DNA of 64,000 bases, from assembly GCA_037903355.1 (NCBI GenBank), contig JBAJFE010000038.1, positions 682,001-746,000 on the forward strand, read 5' to 3'. Of this stretch, positions 24,403 through 36,073 are shown piece after piece (the first letter of the stretch is position 1; each line of letters opens with the position of its first letter). The notes under the pieces are model-generated. The model made no database searches and was not told where the DNA came from. It saw only the letters and a program-made list of their open reading frames with translations. Made by a program: the position numbers and the translations under genes. The DNA is from Trichuris trichiura (lineage: Eukaryota; Nematoda; Enoplea; Trichinellida; Trichuridae).

Positions 24403-26309
24403 CTTCGAGGATTGAAGCAAAAATCAGTTTATTTGCTCGCAAGATAGCGGTCTTGGCAGCTCTTGCTGCCTTCATCGGGTCCATATCGTTAAGCTTCCAT
24501 ATGATGCTGCAGCTGCAACGTTACCAGAGAATTGCCGATGAAGCGATTGAAACATCATATAGGGGAAACACTGTATACAGGAAAATGATCCTCGAAAATA
24601 GCTTTAAACCTTATGAAGAGCAACGAGTGAAACGTTCGCTCCTCGCTGACAGAAAATTATTTCGACGGCGAAAGAATCCCATCGAAGAAAGTAAGTTCTA
24701 AGCAAAACTAAAACTTAAATGCGTGAAAATTCTAGACAATACTGAATGGATACACGTTTCTGGTTATCACAAAATGCCGGTATGTCAAACGAAATTTAAA
24801 TTTCCTGATTGACATTTCGTATCCAATTCAGAAACCAGTCATGTTCCAATTCTGCATCGTGATCAAGCAGTTTTGCGCGCTGAATCACAAACGATTTCGA
24901 GGAGCACCTGGTATGAACAGTTTCCTATAACTGATATTAGAAAAAAGCACGATACAGGACAAAGAGGAACAGATGGGTTACGAGGCCCTCCGGGAGACAA
25001 AGGTCCACTTGGTTTGACTGGTTTGCAAGGAGTTTTTGGTCCAATAGGGACCCAGGGAACCCAAGGCAACGCTGGCTTGAATGGTAAGTTTGCTCTTCAA
25101 ATTACGGGTGTTACCCCATCTATCTTTTAGGGACATGCAACTGCACAACCGAGGATATGTATAATCTGTTCCCCACAACGAGTACCGAGACGGTACAGAC
25201 AACGAGCGAAACGGTTGTTACTACTCCAACGATTACTCAACCTGCACCCTGGAAAGGTCTTGTTTTACCTTTCACACCACGTTGAACCTAGCAGCGCTTA
25301 AACTTTAGAAACTAACGACAGTGATGTTATCGAGCCAGGACAGGTTGATCTTCAAGAGCCGCACTACAACAAAAGAAGTAAGAACTCAAATCAATCCAGA
25401 CTTTGAATCACAACTTATTGCCATAGAGTGTATCATTGAAAAAGTCGGAACGCCAGTTTTCCACAGCGAAAGTCAGTATGGCGAAGTTGGAGCGTGGATG
25501 CAAGATGCTGCTCCTGAAGGTGGATATTCTGATAAGCGATGGGTTTTCGACGGGTTTATTTCTCCCGTACTGTATGAATACAGAACAGAACTGGACCTGC
25601 TCTACAAGCGTCAATCCGTTAAATATTATATAGACTATTTGGCCACTGGGACCGGTGGGGTAGTTTACAATGGTAGTTTCTTTTACCACCAGTACCAATC
25701 TCCCTATATGGTCTGTTACCACCTGAAAAGTGGCCAAGTGCGACAGAAAAGGCTAGCGCACCTAGCTTACAGGGTAAAAAAAATAATTGCTTGTAAGTAT
25801 TTTTCATCATATGTACTTAGGATTGTTTGCTCAAAGAGTTCAGTCCTGATGGTGACGTTATTTGGGACTGCAACCGTACGTCAGTTCGGGATGACAACCT
25901 TTATGGAATGGAACACAACTTTGCTGATTTTGCTACTGATGAGAATGGTCTTTGGGTGATTTATCAGAACACGTTTAACAATGGCACACTAACGATCGCT
26001 AGCATAGATGTAGAAAGCCTAACAGTTCTTCGTTCAATACTTGTTCCAATGAGGAATGGTAAACTTATATGCAATATGTTCATAATGTGTGGAGTGCTGT
26101 ACGGTTTGACCAGTTGTACAGATTACCAGTCAGAGATAAACTTTGCTTATCACCTGTATGAGGAGAGATATCTTAACCTATCCACAGTTTGGAGAAACCC
26201 TTTCCGTAGTACCACTATGCTAAACTACAATCCAAAGGACCGACGGTTGTATTTTTTTGACAATGGGAATCTTCTTTCCACTCCTGTTCGGGTACAAAAT
26301 GAAAAATGA
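24396..26309 (+). CDS. Colmedin: type II membrane collagen-olfactomedin protein (gliomedin/UNC-122-like), 6 exons
   Basis: Exons are 24396-24690, 24832-25083, 25131-25256, 25309-25377, 25427-25773 and 25821-26309, summing to 1578 nt and 525 residues in frame. The protein has a short basic cytoplasmic start, a signal-anchor at about 12-37, a furin-type site RVKR at 77-80 and a second basic cluster RRRK near 90-93. A collagen stretch of 14 uninterrupted Gly-X-Y triplets covers about 141-182, then comes a Thr-rich linker and an olfactomedin domain from C249 to the end. Olfactomedin hallmarks include TGGVVYNGSFFY, ATDENGLWVIY and YNPKDRRLYFFDNG. This architecture is that of colmedins: vertebrate gliomedin acts at nodes of Ranvier and nematode UNC-122 at neuromuscular junctions. 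Shedding by furin is a family property inferred here. The collagen stretch is short for the family. Confidence 0.92.
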
Positions 26310-26436
26310 ATTTTACAGTGATTTTCCGCTTAAACAGCAAGCTTTAATTTTTATCCAATACAGCCAGCTTGAAATATTCCAAAGACATACCGCTAGATGC
26401 GCGTCGACGATGATCGGCTACAATATATAATCATTC

Positions 26437-26442
26437 AATAAA
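26437..26442 (+). terminator. Polyadenylation signal of the colmedin gene
   Basis: A canonical AATAAA lies 128 bases after the colmedin stop codon on the same strand, with no other gene between. Confidence 0.6.
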
Positions 26443-27410
26443 GTTGATGAATCATACGCACACTTTTGGTTGATTGCGACAATTCACAAGCGAATTAAAG
26501 TACAACTACAATTCAGAATAACTTCAGCTAGTACTGCTTTGAAACAAAAACTGAAAAAGTGTGTTATGTGACACATTGCTAATTATTGTTAAGAAAGTCA
26601 AAATTCTTATGGTTGCAAGTTTTTGCCGTCAGTCTCAAGACTTCGGCATTTGTTGTGAAGCAGAGGAGAACAATATTTAATTTTGCAATATTTAAAATTG
26701 TACGTACTTATGAAACACTTGCGTCAGGTAAGTAGAGCCTATTCTTAAAGTGAAGATAAAAAACTCGCTCATTCCTACACCGCTATTGGTCAGTTTAAAA
26801 CAAATTATACTAGTACGTACATGAAAGGAGAGGATTTCGTCTAGCTGAAAACAAGGGACTCTCATTTTGAAACACGCGAACAACATTACGAGAAAGGACC
26901 TTGTTCAGCCTTGCAAAATAAATTACTTATTCTAGGCTAAAACCACTGCTGAAGTAAAAAAATTCCATCTTATGTATTTCATCAACATCACTGCATAATT
27001 ACGGCGTCGTACCAACTTTCGGAAGCATAGAATAAAAAGTATCTACAAATTTTAAAAGATTATCGACATATTGGTCATTAAAACAGGAAAAGGTTTTTCC
27101 CATTACAGGTTAGAGAGGGAATTCATCGTCATTAGTATCAACATATACGGAAGACAAGCCTTGTAAGCATAAAAATTTCATTTTGACGGAGCTTTCACGA
27201 TTAACTTTCCTCTTTTCAGCAGAAGACGGAACATGGTCAGTCCCAAAATCTCCGGCAAGATAAAATGCTTACTCTTACACATGCAATCTTCCGTATGCAT
27301 TAATACTAGCTAAACCGTACGCGCATGTAGAAGAAAGCTTTATACTTAAGACTTCATATAGGAAATTAAAGTTGATAGCAATGCCACTTCATCGTTGACA
27401 TCAGAAATCC

Positions 27411-27482
27411 GGCTGCATGCTCTGCTTGTAATTATTCGGCATCCTTCGGTCTTCCGAATAATTACAAGCAGAGCGTGCAGCC
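27411..27482. ncRNA. Near-perfect hairpin, candidate small-RNA precursor
   Basis: The 29-base arm 27411-27439 pairs with 27454-27482 over its whole length with a single G-U-type difference, around a 14-base loop. The size (72 bases) fits a pre-miRNA. The near-absence of bulges is more like a snapback or a young inverted duplication, so the assignment as ncRNA is tentative. Neither flank extends the pairing and no coding gene overlaps it. Confidence 0.4.
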
Positions 27483-27671
27483 CAGACCAGTGATACCGAG
27501 CATAAACAGTGAAACCTAGGTGAGAATACTGCCATTAAACGACTGAGAATGCTCTGACCACCATTCGTACTGTTCTTTCGTCAACATCGTCTCAGTCAAC
27601 TGACAGTCAAGTTTAATTACACAGTTAACCGAGACAACCAACCGAAATCAAGTATTTACAAAATAATGAAC

Positions 27672-27930
27672 TTTCATAGTTGATCTTCTGATTCACGGGT
27701 TTGGCCTGTTGGATGTATCTGTAAGTAAACTTCGAAGTGACCTACCAACGAATGGATGAGCAAATTGTAAGAGAATAATGAACTTTCAACCAACTACTTG
27801 AGCACGCGGTGCTTCATAAAGGGTTGTGTTTTTAATAATAGCTCATCCATCCGCTGGTAGGGTATCTGCTTCGTTTAATTACAGATACCAACAAAAAGCG
27901 GGAGAAGCCGTAGACGACCTAACTACTATT
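27672..27930. mobile_element. Foldback/MITE-like element, copy C (mismatched arms)
   Basis: The left part from 27672 is almost the same as the left arm of the element at 23544 (TTTCATAGTTG, then TTCACGGGTTTGGCCTGTTG and the core CTACCAACGAATGGATGAGC). The right part (about 27842-27930) instead resembles the right arm of the element at 48948 (GCTCATCCATCCGCTGGTAG, TTTAATTACAGATA, GCGGGAGAAGCCG). The two arms therefore pair only partly. This looks like a recombinant or template-switched member of the family. Confidence 0.75.
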
Positions 27931-30476
27931 AAAATAGACTGAACATGTACACTCGTATTCGTAACCGCAGAATTTGGAAAATCTGATGCCAATACTAGCT
28001 GCAGCAAAACAGCGGCTATTTTAAAACGTTGAATTAGCAGTTGCGCAAGAGTCAACTAGTAACCAGCAGTAGATGCGTTATAGAGCATGAATACTACGCG
28101 TACTGTAACAACTGCCGTTGGGAAAGCAGGAAGATTCGTCTCACATTTTAAATTTTGCTGGCACTGTTGGAACCTCGCTGTTTCATGAAGTAACGAAGTT
28201 GGTACAGGTAACTGTTTTTGATAATAAAAGTTGCTAGAAAGCTATGCGTTATCCAACAAAGATCAAAGAAAGAATACGACTTATGAGTGCTATCCCGAGT
28301 CTTTGCATCGAGGATACGCGAGAAACATATTCATTGCTAATATTAGCTTGTACCCTGTGGCTGGGCATTTAATTTTTAGCTGGAAACCGAGCAATGAACG
28401 AAAAGAAAGCGCATTTTCAAAGTTAAATGAAACAGCAATCTTGAAGTGGAGATTTACTGTTACTCACCGTCAACATCAAAGCATATCGCTGAAACGGAGA
28501 CAGCCTTTTGCTGAAGACGCGCATGACTTGGACGTAATATTTTGCAACATCAGCTTCATACCGTGTATTTTGCCGTAAAAGGATAAGCAGGTTAAGGTTG
28601 CAGCAATACAGAGAGTAAGTAGTAAGCGTGGAGTGAGTGTTCGCGTGCGTTAACGAGTACTTCAGTCGTGTGCTCTGCAGGTTGTCGTGTCGCGACGTTC
28701 GAGTAAAGGATTGAGCAAACCCTCTTTGTGTCTCCTGTATCCTTGCGTAGTGAAAGCCCTGGTACTGTGACCAGGTCGGTTTTGTGGCAATATGATCAGC
28801 TGCTTTTCTCAGTCTTCCTAGATTTTCGCTAACATCATCTGTGATTGTTTTCAACACTTTCATTAGAAAGTCATTCTGTCAGCTCTTCGCGGTAGATCTG
28901 CATTAAAATGATTACTGAAGCACTGAGTCGTAGCTGTGTGTTTCTTGGTGAGAGTTGGTAGGCAATAAATTGCTTTCAATTTCTTGTGCTTTTTGCACTA
29001 AAGATCTGGTCTCTCATCTTCTCGACATGCGTGATGAAATTTATGACCACTTTGAAAAGCTTTTTGTCGTTCTGGGTTGCAATTCCTTCCATACATTTTT
29101 GCTAATGTACAGGGGTCCACGATTTAAGATGTTCTGACTTATAATGGATTCGGTAGTGGAACACATGCGCTTTAAAGTTGTGTTTTGTAACTTATATGTA
29201 CTTATATAGGTGGTTTTCGTCTAACGCAAGAATTTGGTCGCTTGAAAATTCTCGAAAATCTCGCGTTGTACGAAATGCCGTTATAGAATACAAGTAAACT
29301 GTAGGAAAATTACGATTTGGTTCAAAGCGTCAAAAAGATTGTTTACTTTATAAACAACGGCAGAGAAAAATCGTAAAATAAACTGCGTCGAGAAAGGAAT
29401 TATTCTATATCTGAGCTATTTGTTCGACTGCTTTGCACGCGAAAGTCTGAATCCTTTCTCACATGTTTTTCCTTCTACGGCAATGGTATATTAACGGGAT
29501 AACTTTTATGATAAAGCTCCTAAGGCGGGTAGTGGCTTTCAACAGGACATGCTTCTGTTTTTAACTTACGGAAAGAGACCCTCTCAGTCCTGAAATAAAT
29601 GACCTCATACCTAGAAAAGAACGGACATCTAACAGACTCGCTTTTTTGCCTCGCTATTCTTAGTTATGAGTGAACTGAGGTCTTATTAGAGGTAAAACGT
29701 ATCTCTCCGTGGCCCTGATAATGTTTTTTCATTGCAGTAGAGTGGAACTCAAGGTTCTTTTGTTTCGCACCTAATCTTTTTTATAGCAGTTGCTTATATG
29801 GCCACAAGCTAGCTCGGATACCTCTTATTGCTATCCTGATTTGTACCGCATTGCAATCACTGTCTTCGCTCCATCGTAACCGATGCTCAATAGTTTCTAA
29901 GGCATCTGATGGTTTACTTCAGCAGTGGTCAGTTGCTGCGGAGAATCTTCCTGATTTTTATCATCATCTGTTTTTTCTTTTCCTTCTGTTTTCTCTACAT
30001 CTCATCGGTAGTCAACGCCTCAGGTTGATAATTCAAAATGTCTTTTAGCATCTTGATATTCCATTTCTTCAGGGCCTAGCCTTTTTGCCAAGTGAGCCCA
30101 GTTCTCAGTAATTTCGTTTAAAGCACTATGTCCTTAAAATTGCAGATCAATTCTGAGATAAGTTTTTACCAAATACGATGCATGCGCTGCTTCGATACCT
30201 CATTCCAGGCTTCTATGACGTCGTTAATAGCCATTCTGAAATTATAGTTCCTGATATGAATTGTAAATGTATGAGTGAATGAATTATGAGTGAATTCACA
30301 CGACCTCGAAGTGCAAGGTAGTACCGTGGCTGAATTGCTGTTGCCATTATAAGGAACTGTGTTCCAGAGGCGGAATCGGAAGAGCACGCCTGGCCGGACC
30401 GAATGGAGTAGCACGTTCGCCTGTATCCCCTTCTATTGGGCAAACGCGCTCGGCCAGGTTTAGGCCAAACTTATCA

Positions 30477-31820
30477 ATGGCTGGAAAGCGAATTGAAGCT
30501 TCGGATGAAGTCACTTCATCGACTCGTGGTAGTGGGCAGTCACACCGTGGTGTTCGCGGAAGAGGAAGAAGACAAAGGGGAAGAAGAGGCGAAACACTGG
30601 TAGTCGCTGCAGAAGGAATATTTTCCGAGGGCCTTGGTGCTAGGCCGCTATCCGACCAGTCCTCTTCTGACCTTGGAAAGCTGCGCGTGAAGGAGCGCTG
30701 CATTCGAGCTGATCCTTCTGAAACCGACGAACAGGCTCCAGACCACCTTATGGACGACAATGTTTGCTTAAAGGGCAACATTTCTTTTCTTGTCATGAAG
30801 GAGTTTTAGAAAAATGCTTCGGACGATGAAGACGTAATTCAGCCAGAATTCATCTTCCTTGACAATGCTTCAGCAGGATCATCAGCGAAGTTCGAAGGCA
30901 TCTCAGAGCTACTACTTAAGAATGAAGAAGGTATCAGTTAGTTCTCCGCTTTTTGATTTAATAGCGGCACTGTGGCGTCGCCAGTTTATGGCTTCAACTC
31001 CATGTGCTTACATGCTAGCGTCTTCTTTCCTTGCAGATCAATTGGAAGACCGATTGTTTTTGATGAGATTTCCCAGAGCTCTACCATACTTACTTGGTTG
31101 GCTACTACCATTTCCAGAGGACCTGAAAGTATCAGAGGTCGCGGTGTACAGTGTTTCTTAGCTGCTTGCGGGCCGCACGGCATTTATTTTAGGAGATGGA
31201 CATAAGGAACGCAGAACACCCATTTGTTTACTTGGACATTAAGCTCAGTGATGAAGAGAAAGCTAAGGCTCGCCTTATAGGCGTTCGTCGTGATGCCCGT
31301 CCGCATGGTGCTAGCGGGGGAGATGGAAGTGGTGACGATGGCGGTGCGCATGGTGCGAGCGGGGGAGATGGAAGTGGTGACGATGGCCTTGCGCATGGTG
31401 CTAGCAGAGGAGATGGTAGTGGTGACGGCAAGAGCGACGCAGGTGGCGCTGATGGTGGTGCTGCTGGAGGTGGCAATGTCAATGACAGTAGCAGTGATAG
31501 CGATGATGACTATGTTCATGGCTACCTCAACGTTCACCAGTCGGGCAAGCTTTCCCTCGACGTCGAAACGACCCATAAAGAGTTGGTAACACTAAACGTT
31601 GAACCAACGCCGTGTACATTTCCACAGGTTTTTCACCTCAATGTAAGCGCATGGGTGTGAAGTTGACGCAGTTCTTTTTCAGAAAGTTTTCCGTATAGTG
31701 GTTGATGAATCCGCTGAAGATGAAGGTGTGTTATCATACCTGGGTGAGACGGTCGAGAAGTTGAATTGCGTTCCGGCTGGATCAAGCGTAAAGAAAGTTG
31801 ATTATTTAACAGAAATGTGA
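30477..31820 (+). CDS. POLR3D: DNA-directed RNA polymerase III subunit RPC4, 5 exons
   Basis: RPC4 (yeast Rpc53) is a Pol III-specific subunit that with RPC5 helps initiation, termination and reinitiation. Exons are 30477-30761, 30810-30930, 31037-31128, 31193-31627 and 31683-31820, giving 356 residues (about 398 in human). The N terminus is Arg/Gly-rich (RGRGRRQRGRRG) and followed by EGIFSEGLG, the position of the family's SIFEQG block. After the acidic middle, ISELLL...LFLMRFPRALP matches the family's leucine/LPDTLP block, and the C terminus carries SGKLSLDV and SYLGETVEKLNCVP, matching the conserved Rpc4 end. Intron 1 is 48 bases. The last donor may instead be GTAAGC at 31643, which adds five residues in the same frame. 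Exon 4 has an unusual acidic Gly/Ser repeat (separate entry). Assignment rests on pattern similarity and gene size. Confidence 0.78.
31304..31438 (+). repeat. Three 45-bp tandem repeats within RPC4 (15-residue HGASGGDGSGDDG unit)
   Basis: Units start at 31304, 31349 and 31394, each encoding HGASGGDGSGDDG plus two variable residues; the third is diverged (HGASRGDGSGDGK). The run continues into an Ala/Gly stretch and an Asp/Ser tract (SSSDSDDD). It lies in exon 4 just before the conserved C-terminal Rpc4 region, so it is an insertion between conserved blocks and leaves the frame open. Confidence 0.9.
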
Positions 31821-33777
31821 TGAGACGCCATGCCTGCAAAGAAACTGACAGTCTTACCATTTATAATGCTGGTGTCACGTAATTAGATGGTTGGTTTACT
31901 TGGTTTAAATTATAATGTTAAGCACGCAGTTGGCGACATTTGAACTCAGCTAACTACTGTTGACAGTTTTACTGGTTTGCAAGATTTATTATTTCATCAC
32001 GTTTCAGTTTTCCGTATGTGCACCTTATTGAAACCTATGGACTTTGCAAGTTTGCTAAAACGGAGTCTTAAAGTGGTTAAGGAGTGTAGCCCTCTACTTC
32101 TGTCTCCAAAAATGATCAAAACTGTCGTCTTCGACCACTGAAGAGCTGCAACGGTTTGCTTCTGGAAGGGAAATCAGGGAAAGGGCTGAAGAGAATGATG
32201 AATAAAAAAATCGTAAAACTGCAAAAGGGAGGTGCTTTAAAAACTGTTGAATAGTAGTTGCGATGGACGGGAGACGATGAGAAAATTCAAAGCCCTTATA
32301 TTCCTCTTCTGAAATAGAACGTACCAGAAGAGGAATAAAAGGGAACCCTTGCAAAACAATGAAGTTTACTTTTATTTCACACTTCCAAGGACGGTTGAAA
32401 ACGTTCATCGATAATTTGCATTGCAGCAGTTCCAAAGAGCTAAAAAGGGAGCTCTGAAAAGATAGAAATTTTAATGAAAAGATGGGTGTTTCGAGCGCCC
32501 ACGGCGTACTTTGCCTGGAAACTGCCAAACAGGTGCCACATGGAAATATACGAGCAGAAGAAAAAATGCGCACAGCAGCAAACTTTGGATAGGTTTTTAA
32601 CTCATAACTAATCGAGAAAGTGAAGCAGTTGGAGTTTCACTCTACTCCCTCAATTACTCAACGATTCTCTAAAACTGTAGCGAGTGATTTTCATACGTAT
32701 TTTTCCTAACTTTTTAAAAATGAATTTATGATTTGCATTTGCTTCAATCCTAAATTTTGGGGAAGCTATTGGTTGTTATTCAAGGCTTTATTGATGTTTT
32801 TTAATACCACAAACGTGACGTTCAAACGAAAACCCCACATATAGTGTTCAAACAATGAAGAACTCAGTTTCGCTTATTGTCGCGTCTCCAGGAACGTATG
32901 CCCGACCCTAAACGAGGGCTGCCTGTACCCATCTGTTTTAAACATGTACACACCTTTACTTCGAACAAGCACGATAGCAAATGCGACAGCCGTCCCTACT
33001 CAATCTCTCCGCTACGTTTCTTTCTCGCACTATAATCAATTACCCTTCCCGGGAAGTCAGGTTTTCTGTGTTGCTCGTGGCCAACGGTAGAGACAGCTCT
33101 GCAGCATTGGGCATGCTAGAGAGTTGCCAATGTCTAGCGTTTCCACGGGACGCAAAGATGATCTTCTGCCAATTACTGGAGAGATGGAAGATCCGCTATG
33201 ATGTCATTCGTTGTTTGACACAATAAAATCGAATTGAATGGATACAATTATTATTAACATGAATACTTTAATGAAAACCCATTTGGACTTTCAGAACGAT
33301 CAGCGCTCTTTTTTCAGCGGGTGTTCCTACGAGTAGCAGTAGAAGCGGTATTTGCAAGAGTATAACTTCCAGCAAATGTCGCCAACTTCTTTCCATTTGT
33401 CAATTCCGCATTATCTAGTTGACTAGATCCACTTTAAACTGCAAGCTATCTATTGTAATGCTCCACTTATTTTAAAAAGGTTACTGCTAGAACTAAGATT
33501 AGTCCAGATTTCAATAAATTTGTTAAACTTTTGTTGGGTAAAGTTGCAACGGAATGGGTTGCACGAAATCGTTCCCATTTTAGCGTGTTATGCAGTCTGA
33601 ATCCGTAAAATGCTCCGCACTGTAAGTTAAGCATTATCAAGCTGTAAAGGTTAGCAAAAAGATCGATCCATTGGAGGCAAGACGGGCGCCAAGTATGCTG
33701 CTACTTCGTAACTTTGAAACTGCAAACTTAAGATAAGGAAAACAATTCATTAAAACAAATGGTTGACAGCATAGATG
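31821..33777. other. Intergenic between converging RPC4 and TRMT11
   Basis: Shared 3' flank of two converging genes, about 2 kb. The 159-codon open frame on the minus strand at 32094-32573 has no family match and its composition looks non-coding. Nothing else could be named. Confidence 0.55.
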
Positions 33778-36073
33778 TCAACAGGCAGCGCTTTTCGGTT
33801 TTCTGGCTAATACAATCTCCCGGAAGTTGTGTTTGTCTTGATGTATGTACGCTTTGTCCTGTGAGAAATCAGGCTCACGCACTTTTATCATAGTCAGAAG
33901 AACGCGACCGTGTATTCCGCTTAGCGATTGCAAACAGCAAGACGTTTGGAGCAAGCAAGGATGCTGCGGATATATAGACATTTTACAACTAAATTAAAAA
34001 TATTAATAACAAAGTGGTTACTCTAACTGAAGCATGCTGTAAGTTACTTAGACAAACCAACTGGAAACCAGTAAACGAGCCGCCCGCCGATTTTCAGGTA
34101 AGTGGCAGCAAAATTGAGTAGATCCAGAAGAATGCTCACCAGGTCGTATTTAATCTTTGATGGGAAATGTGGGCCAGCATGAATTCTAAACTATCGGGTT
34201 TAGACGAAATAATTGACGGACTACGACAAACATTGGCTTATCTCGCTGTTTCTTTTCCCCAATACAGGTGACTTTTTCTCTTAGACCATAAGGAGCTGAT
34301 AAAAGGCAACTTAAGTACAAACCACTTGTCCTTGAAAACTCCAACCTTACGGTCAGTAACAATGGAGTCGAAGCGGAGCTTTGGATGGAAGGTAAGTACG
34401 CTGGAGTCGGCTACAATGATACCAGCATAACGAGACAGTAAGTTATACTGCTCAAAATTTCTTCGAACGCTTTCTTCAGGCAGCCGGCGCATCATATGAC
34501 TCCTAGATGGTCTGCCTGGCAATATAAGACCTTCTAAACAAAACACTATCTATTTCAGAAGAGATCACCTCTTCCGTGGGCAACGTTGTAATCAATTTCT
34601 GCACCCGCGCAATAAGCTCCGAAATGGGCACATGACAGAAGGATGCTACCTAAATAAATGGGTATTAACAGTACAATTTCGTTATTTTGTCATAACTATA
34701 TAACGGATTAAGGACCTGTGCCAACGAAAGGATCATAGATGAGATCGCCGGGAGAGATTTGAGCAATGTTGGCCATAAGGAATGACAGAAATGGATCCAT
34801 AGAGGTGTTGCCAATAAAAATTCGCGTTTTAAGGTCGTACCGCCAGGGTAGTTTTGATTGCCCTTCGTCAACCTAAGAAGAAAACCATGATGAACTTAAG
34901 AATTTTTGAACGGAATGACTGAGTTCCAGTCTTTGTTGAAGTGGCTTGATTCTGGATGACGTTGTCCTTTAAGTTCGCAATTGTAAAGAACAAGTAAGGC
35001 ATAATCGGTTTGAAAACAGCATGACTCAGAATGTGCAGAGAAAGAAAGGGACGATTCCTCAGTGAGCTTAAGCAACTTCGAGTCTTACCGAAAAAAACTT
35101 CTTCTTGGTCTCCCATAATCTCTTATGTTGCAAGCTCGGGATTACATATTTTCGCTAACAAACTGCCTGTGTCACAGCTTGTCAGATTCTTATCACAAAT
35201 GATATACATTAACTCAACTGAGGCGTTATGAGAAATTAATGAGAACCAATTCGTTTCAAAAATCAATAGATCAGAGGTGAAAATATGATGGAAAGCAATG
35301 CACTTGTTTGCATGATTCCACGTGATTGGAATACTAATTTAAACATTTCTACATCCAACGCACCAGATGTCCGAAGTATAACTTTATCGGCTGATCAGTT
35401 GGCTTTCCTTGGTCCACGCCATAATGCTCAAACAGGAAGAACTGGTTCGTTGGAAAGTTCAAATCAACCTCTCCTTCGACAGGTAGAAAAGCAAGCTCCT
35501 GAGTAGAAAAGGCAACTCATTCGTAAGCAATGTCATCCGTTTCTTCTAAAGCAACTTTAAATCTATTTTGCTTGTATTCCATGCTCAATTTCTTTCCAAA
35601 ACTTTCAACGTTGAACTTGAACGGCTCTTTCCAACGGATGAAACGCTGGGACCAAAATTTTTAAAATCTGAAGCATGAATCACCTAAAGTTACCTCGTAA
35701 GAATTCACTTGCGACCTTAGTTTTCCGTACAGTTCTTCGTAGGTTTCAGCTTCGGCCCAAAGCATACAGCAATTACGCAGCAAAACGCTCCTAGAAGCAA
35801 CCTTACGAACTTCCTCAATCGACGCAAACTCGACTACACAAAACGGTGACTAAAAGAAATTAATTCACAATACATCCTGCATTGCGCAAAGCGTTGCGTG
35901 CCTTTGGATCGTGTCTCACGTTCCACTCAATGCTAAACATTTCCATAAGCGCCGAGAGTTCCTGCAAAGAACGGCTAAGAGCGAGAAAATCAAAATGTAT
36001 TCAGCTTTACGGCTTCTCGGAAGGCCAAGTGACGATGAACGTAGTAGAACAGATACCGGCTCTTATTGTCCAT
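33778..36073 (-). CDS. TRMT11: tRNA (guanine-10-N2)-methyltransferase catalytic subunit TRM11, 11 exons
   Basis: TRM11 with TRM112 methylates N2 of G10 in cytosolic tRNAs. Exons in coding order: 36011-36073, 35920-35961, 35694-35849, 35556-35645, 35364-35498, 34716-34872, 34569-34649, 34351-34533, 34225-34295, 34048-34154, 33778-33988, summing to 1296 nt and 431 residues (463 in human). The N-terminal THUMP-like part starts MDNKSRYLFYYVHRH and includes KVASRSVLLRNC. Then come FIGNTSMDPFLSFLMAN, the SAM-binding motif DPFVGTG at 209-215 and the catalytic DPPYG at 302-306, split by an intron in the first Pro codon. Near the end are GGRLVYWFPV and PQHPCL, as in the family. All motif residues are intact. 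The donor after DPFVGT is weak (GTCCTT) and the junction between 34225 and 34154 is the least certain. The gene converges on RPC4. Confidence 0.93.

Larger units (their letters stand above)
26443..30476. other. Intergenic with hairpin and foldback element; no gene recognised
   Basis: Between colmedin and RPC4. It contains the 72-base hairpin at 27411-27482 and the foldback element at 27672-27930. The longest open frames (28231-28578 plus; 28423-28863 minus, 146 codons) overlap each other and match no family I know. Confidence 0.6.

Noticed and set aside
28423..28863. 146-codon open frame on the minus strand starting MKVLKTITDDVSENLG
   Set aside because: The first 30 residues look protein-like, but the rest is low in charge balance, there is no family match, and an open frame on the other strand overlaps it. 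No supporting splice chain was found.
30347..30796. 149-codon minus-strand open frame
   Set aside because: It is antisense to the first exon of RPC4 and is explained by that gene's GC-rich Arg/Gly codons.
32094..32573. 159-codon open frame on the minus strand
   Set aside because: The residues show no domain, the composition (Ser/Phe/Leu-rich) fits the antisense of A/G-rich DNA, and no matching exons flank it. A vague transposase-like look on the plus strand (AQQQTLDRFL) was too weak to call.
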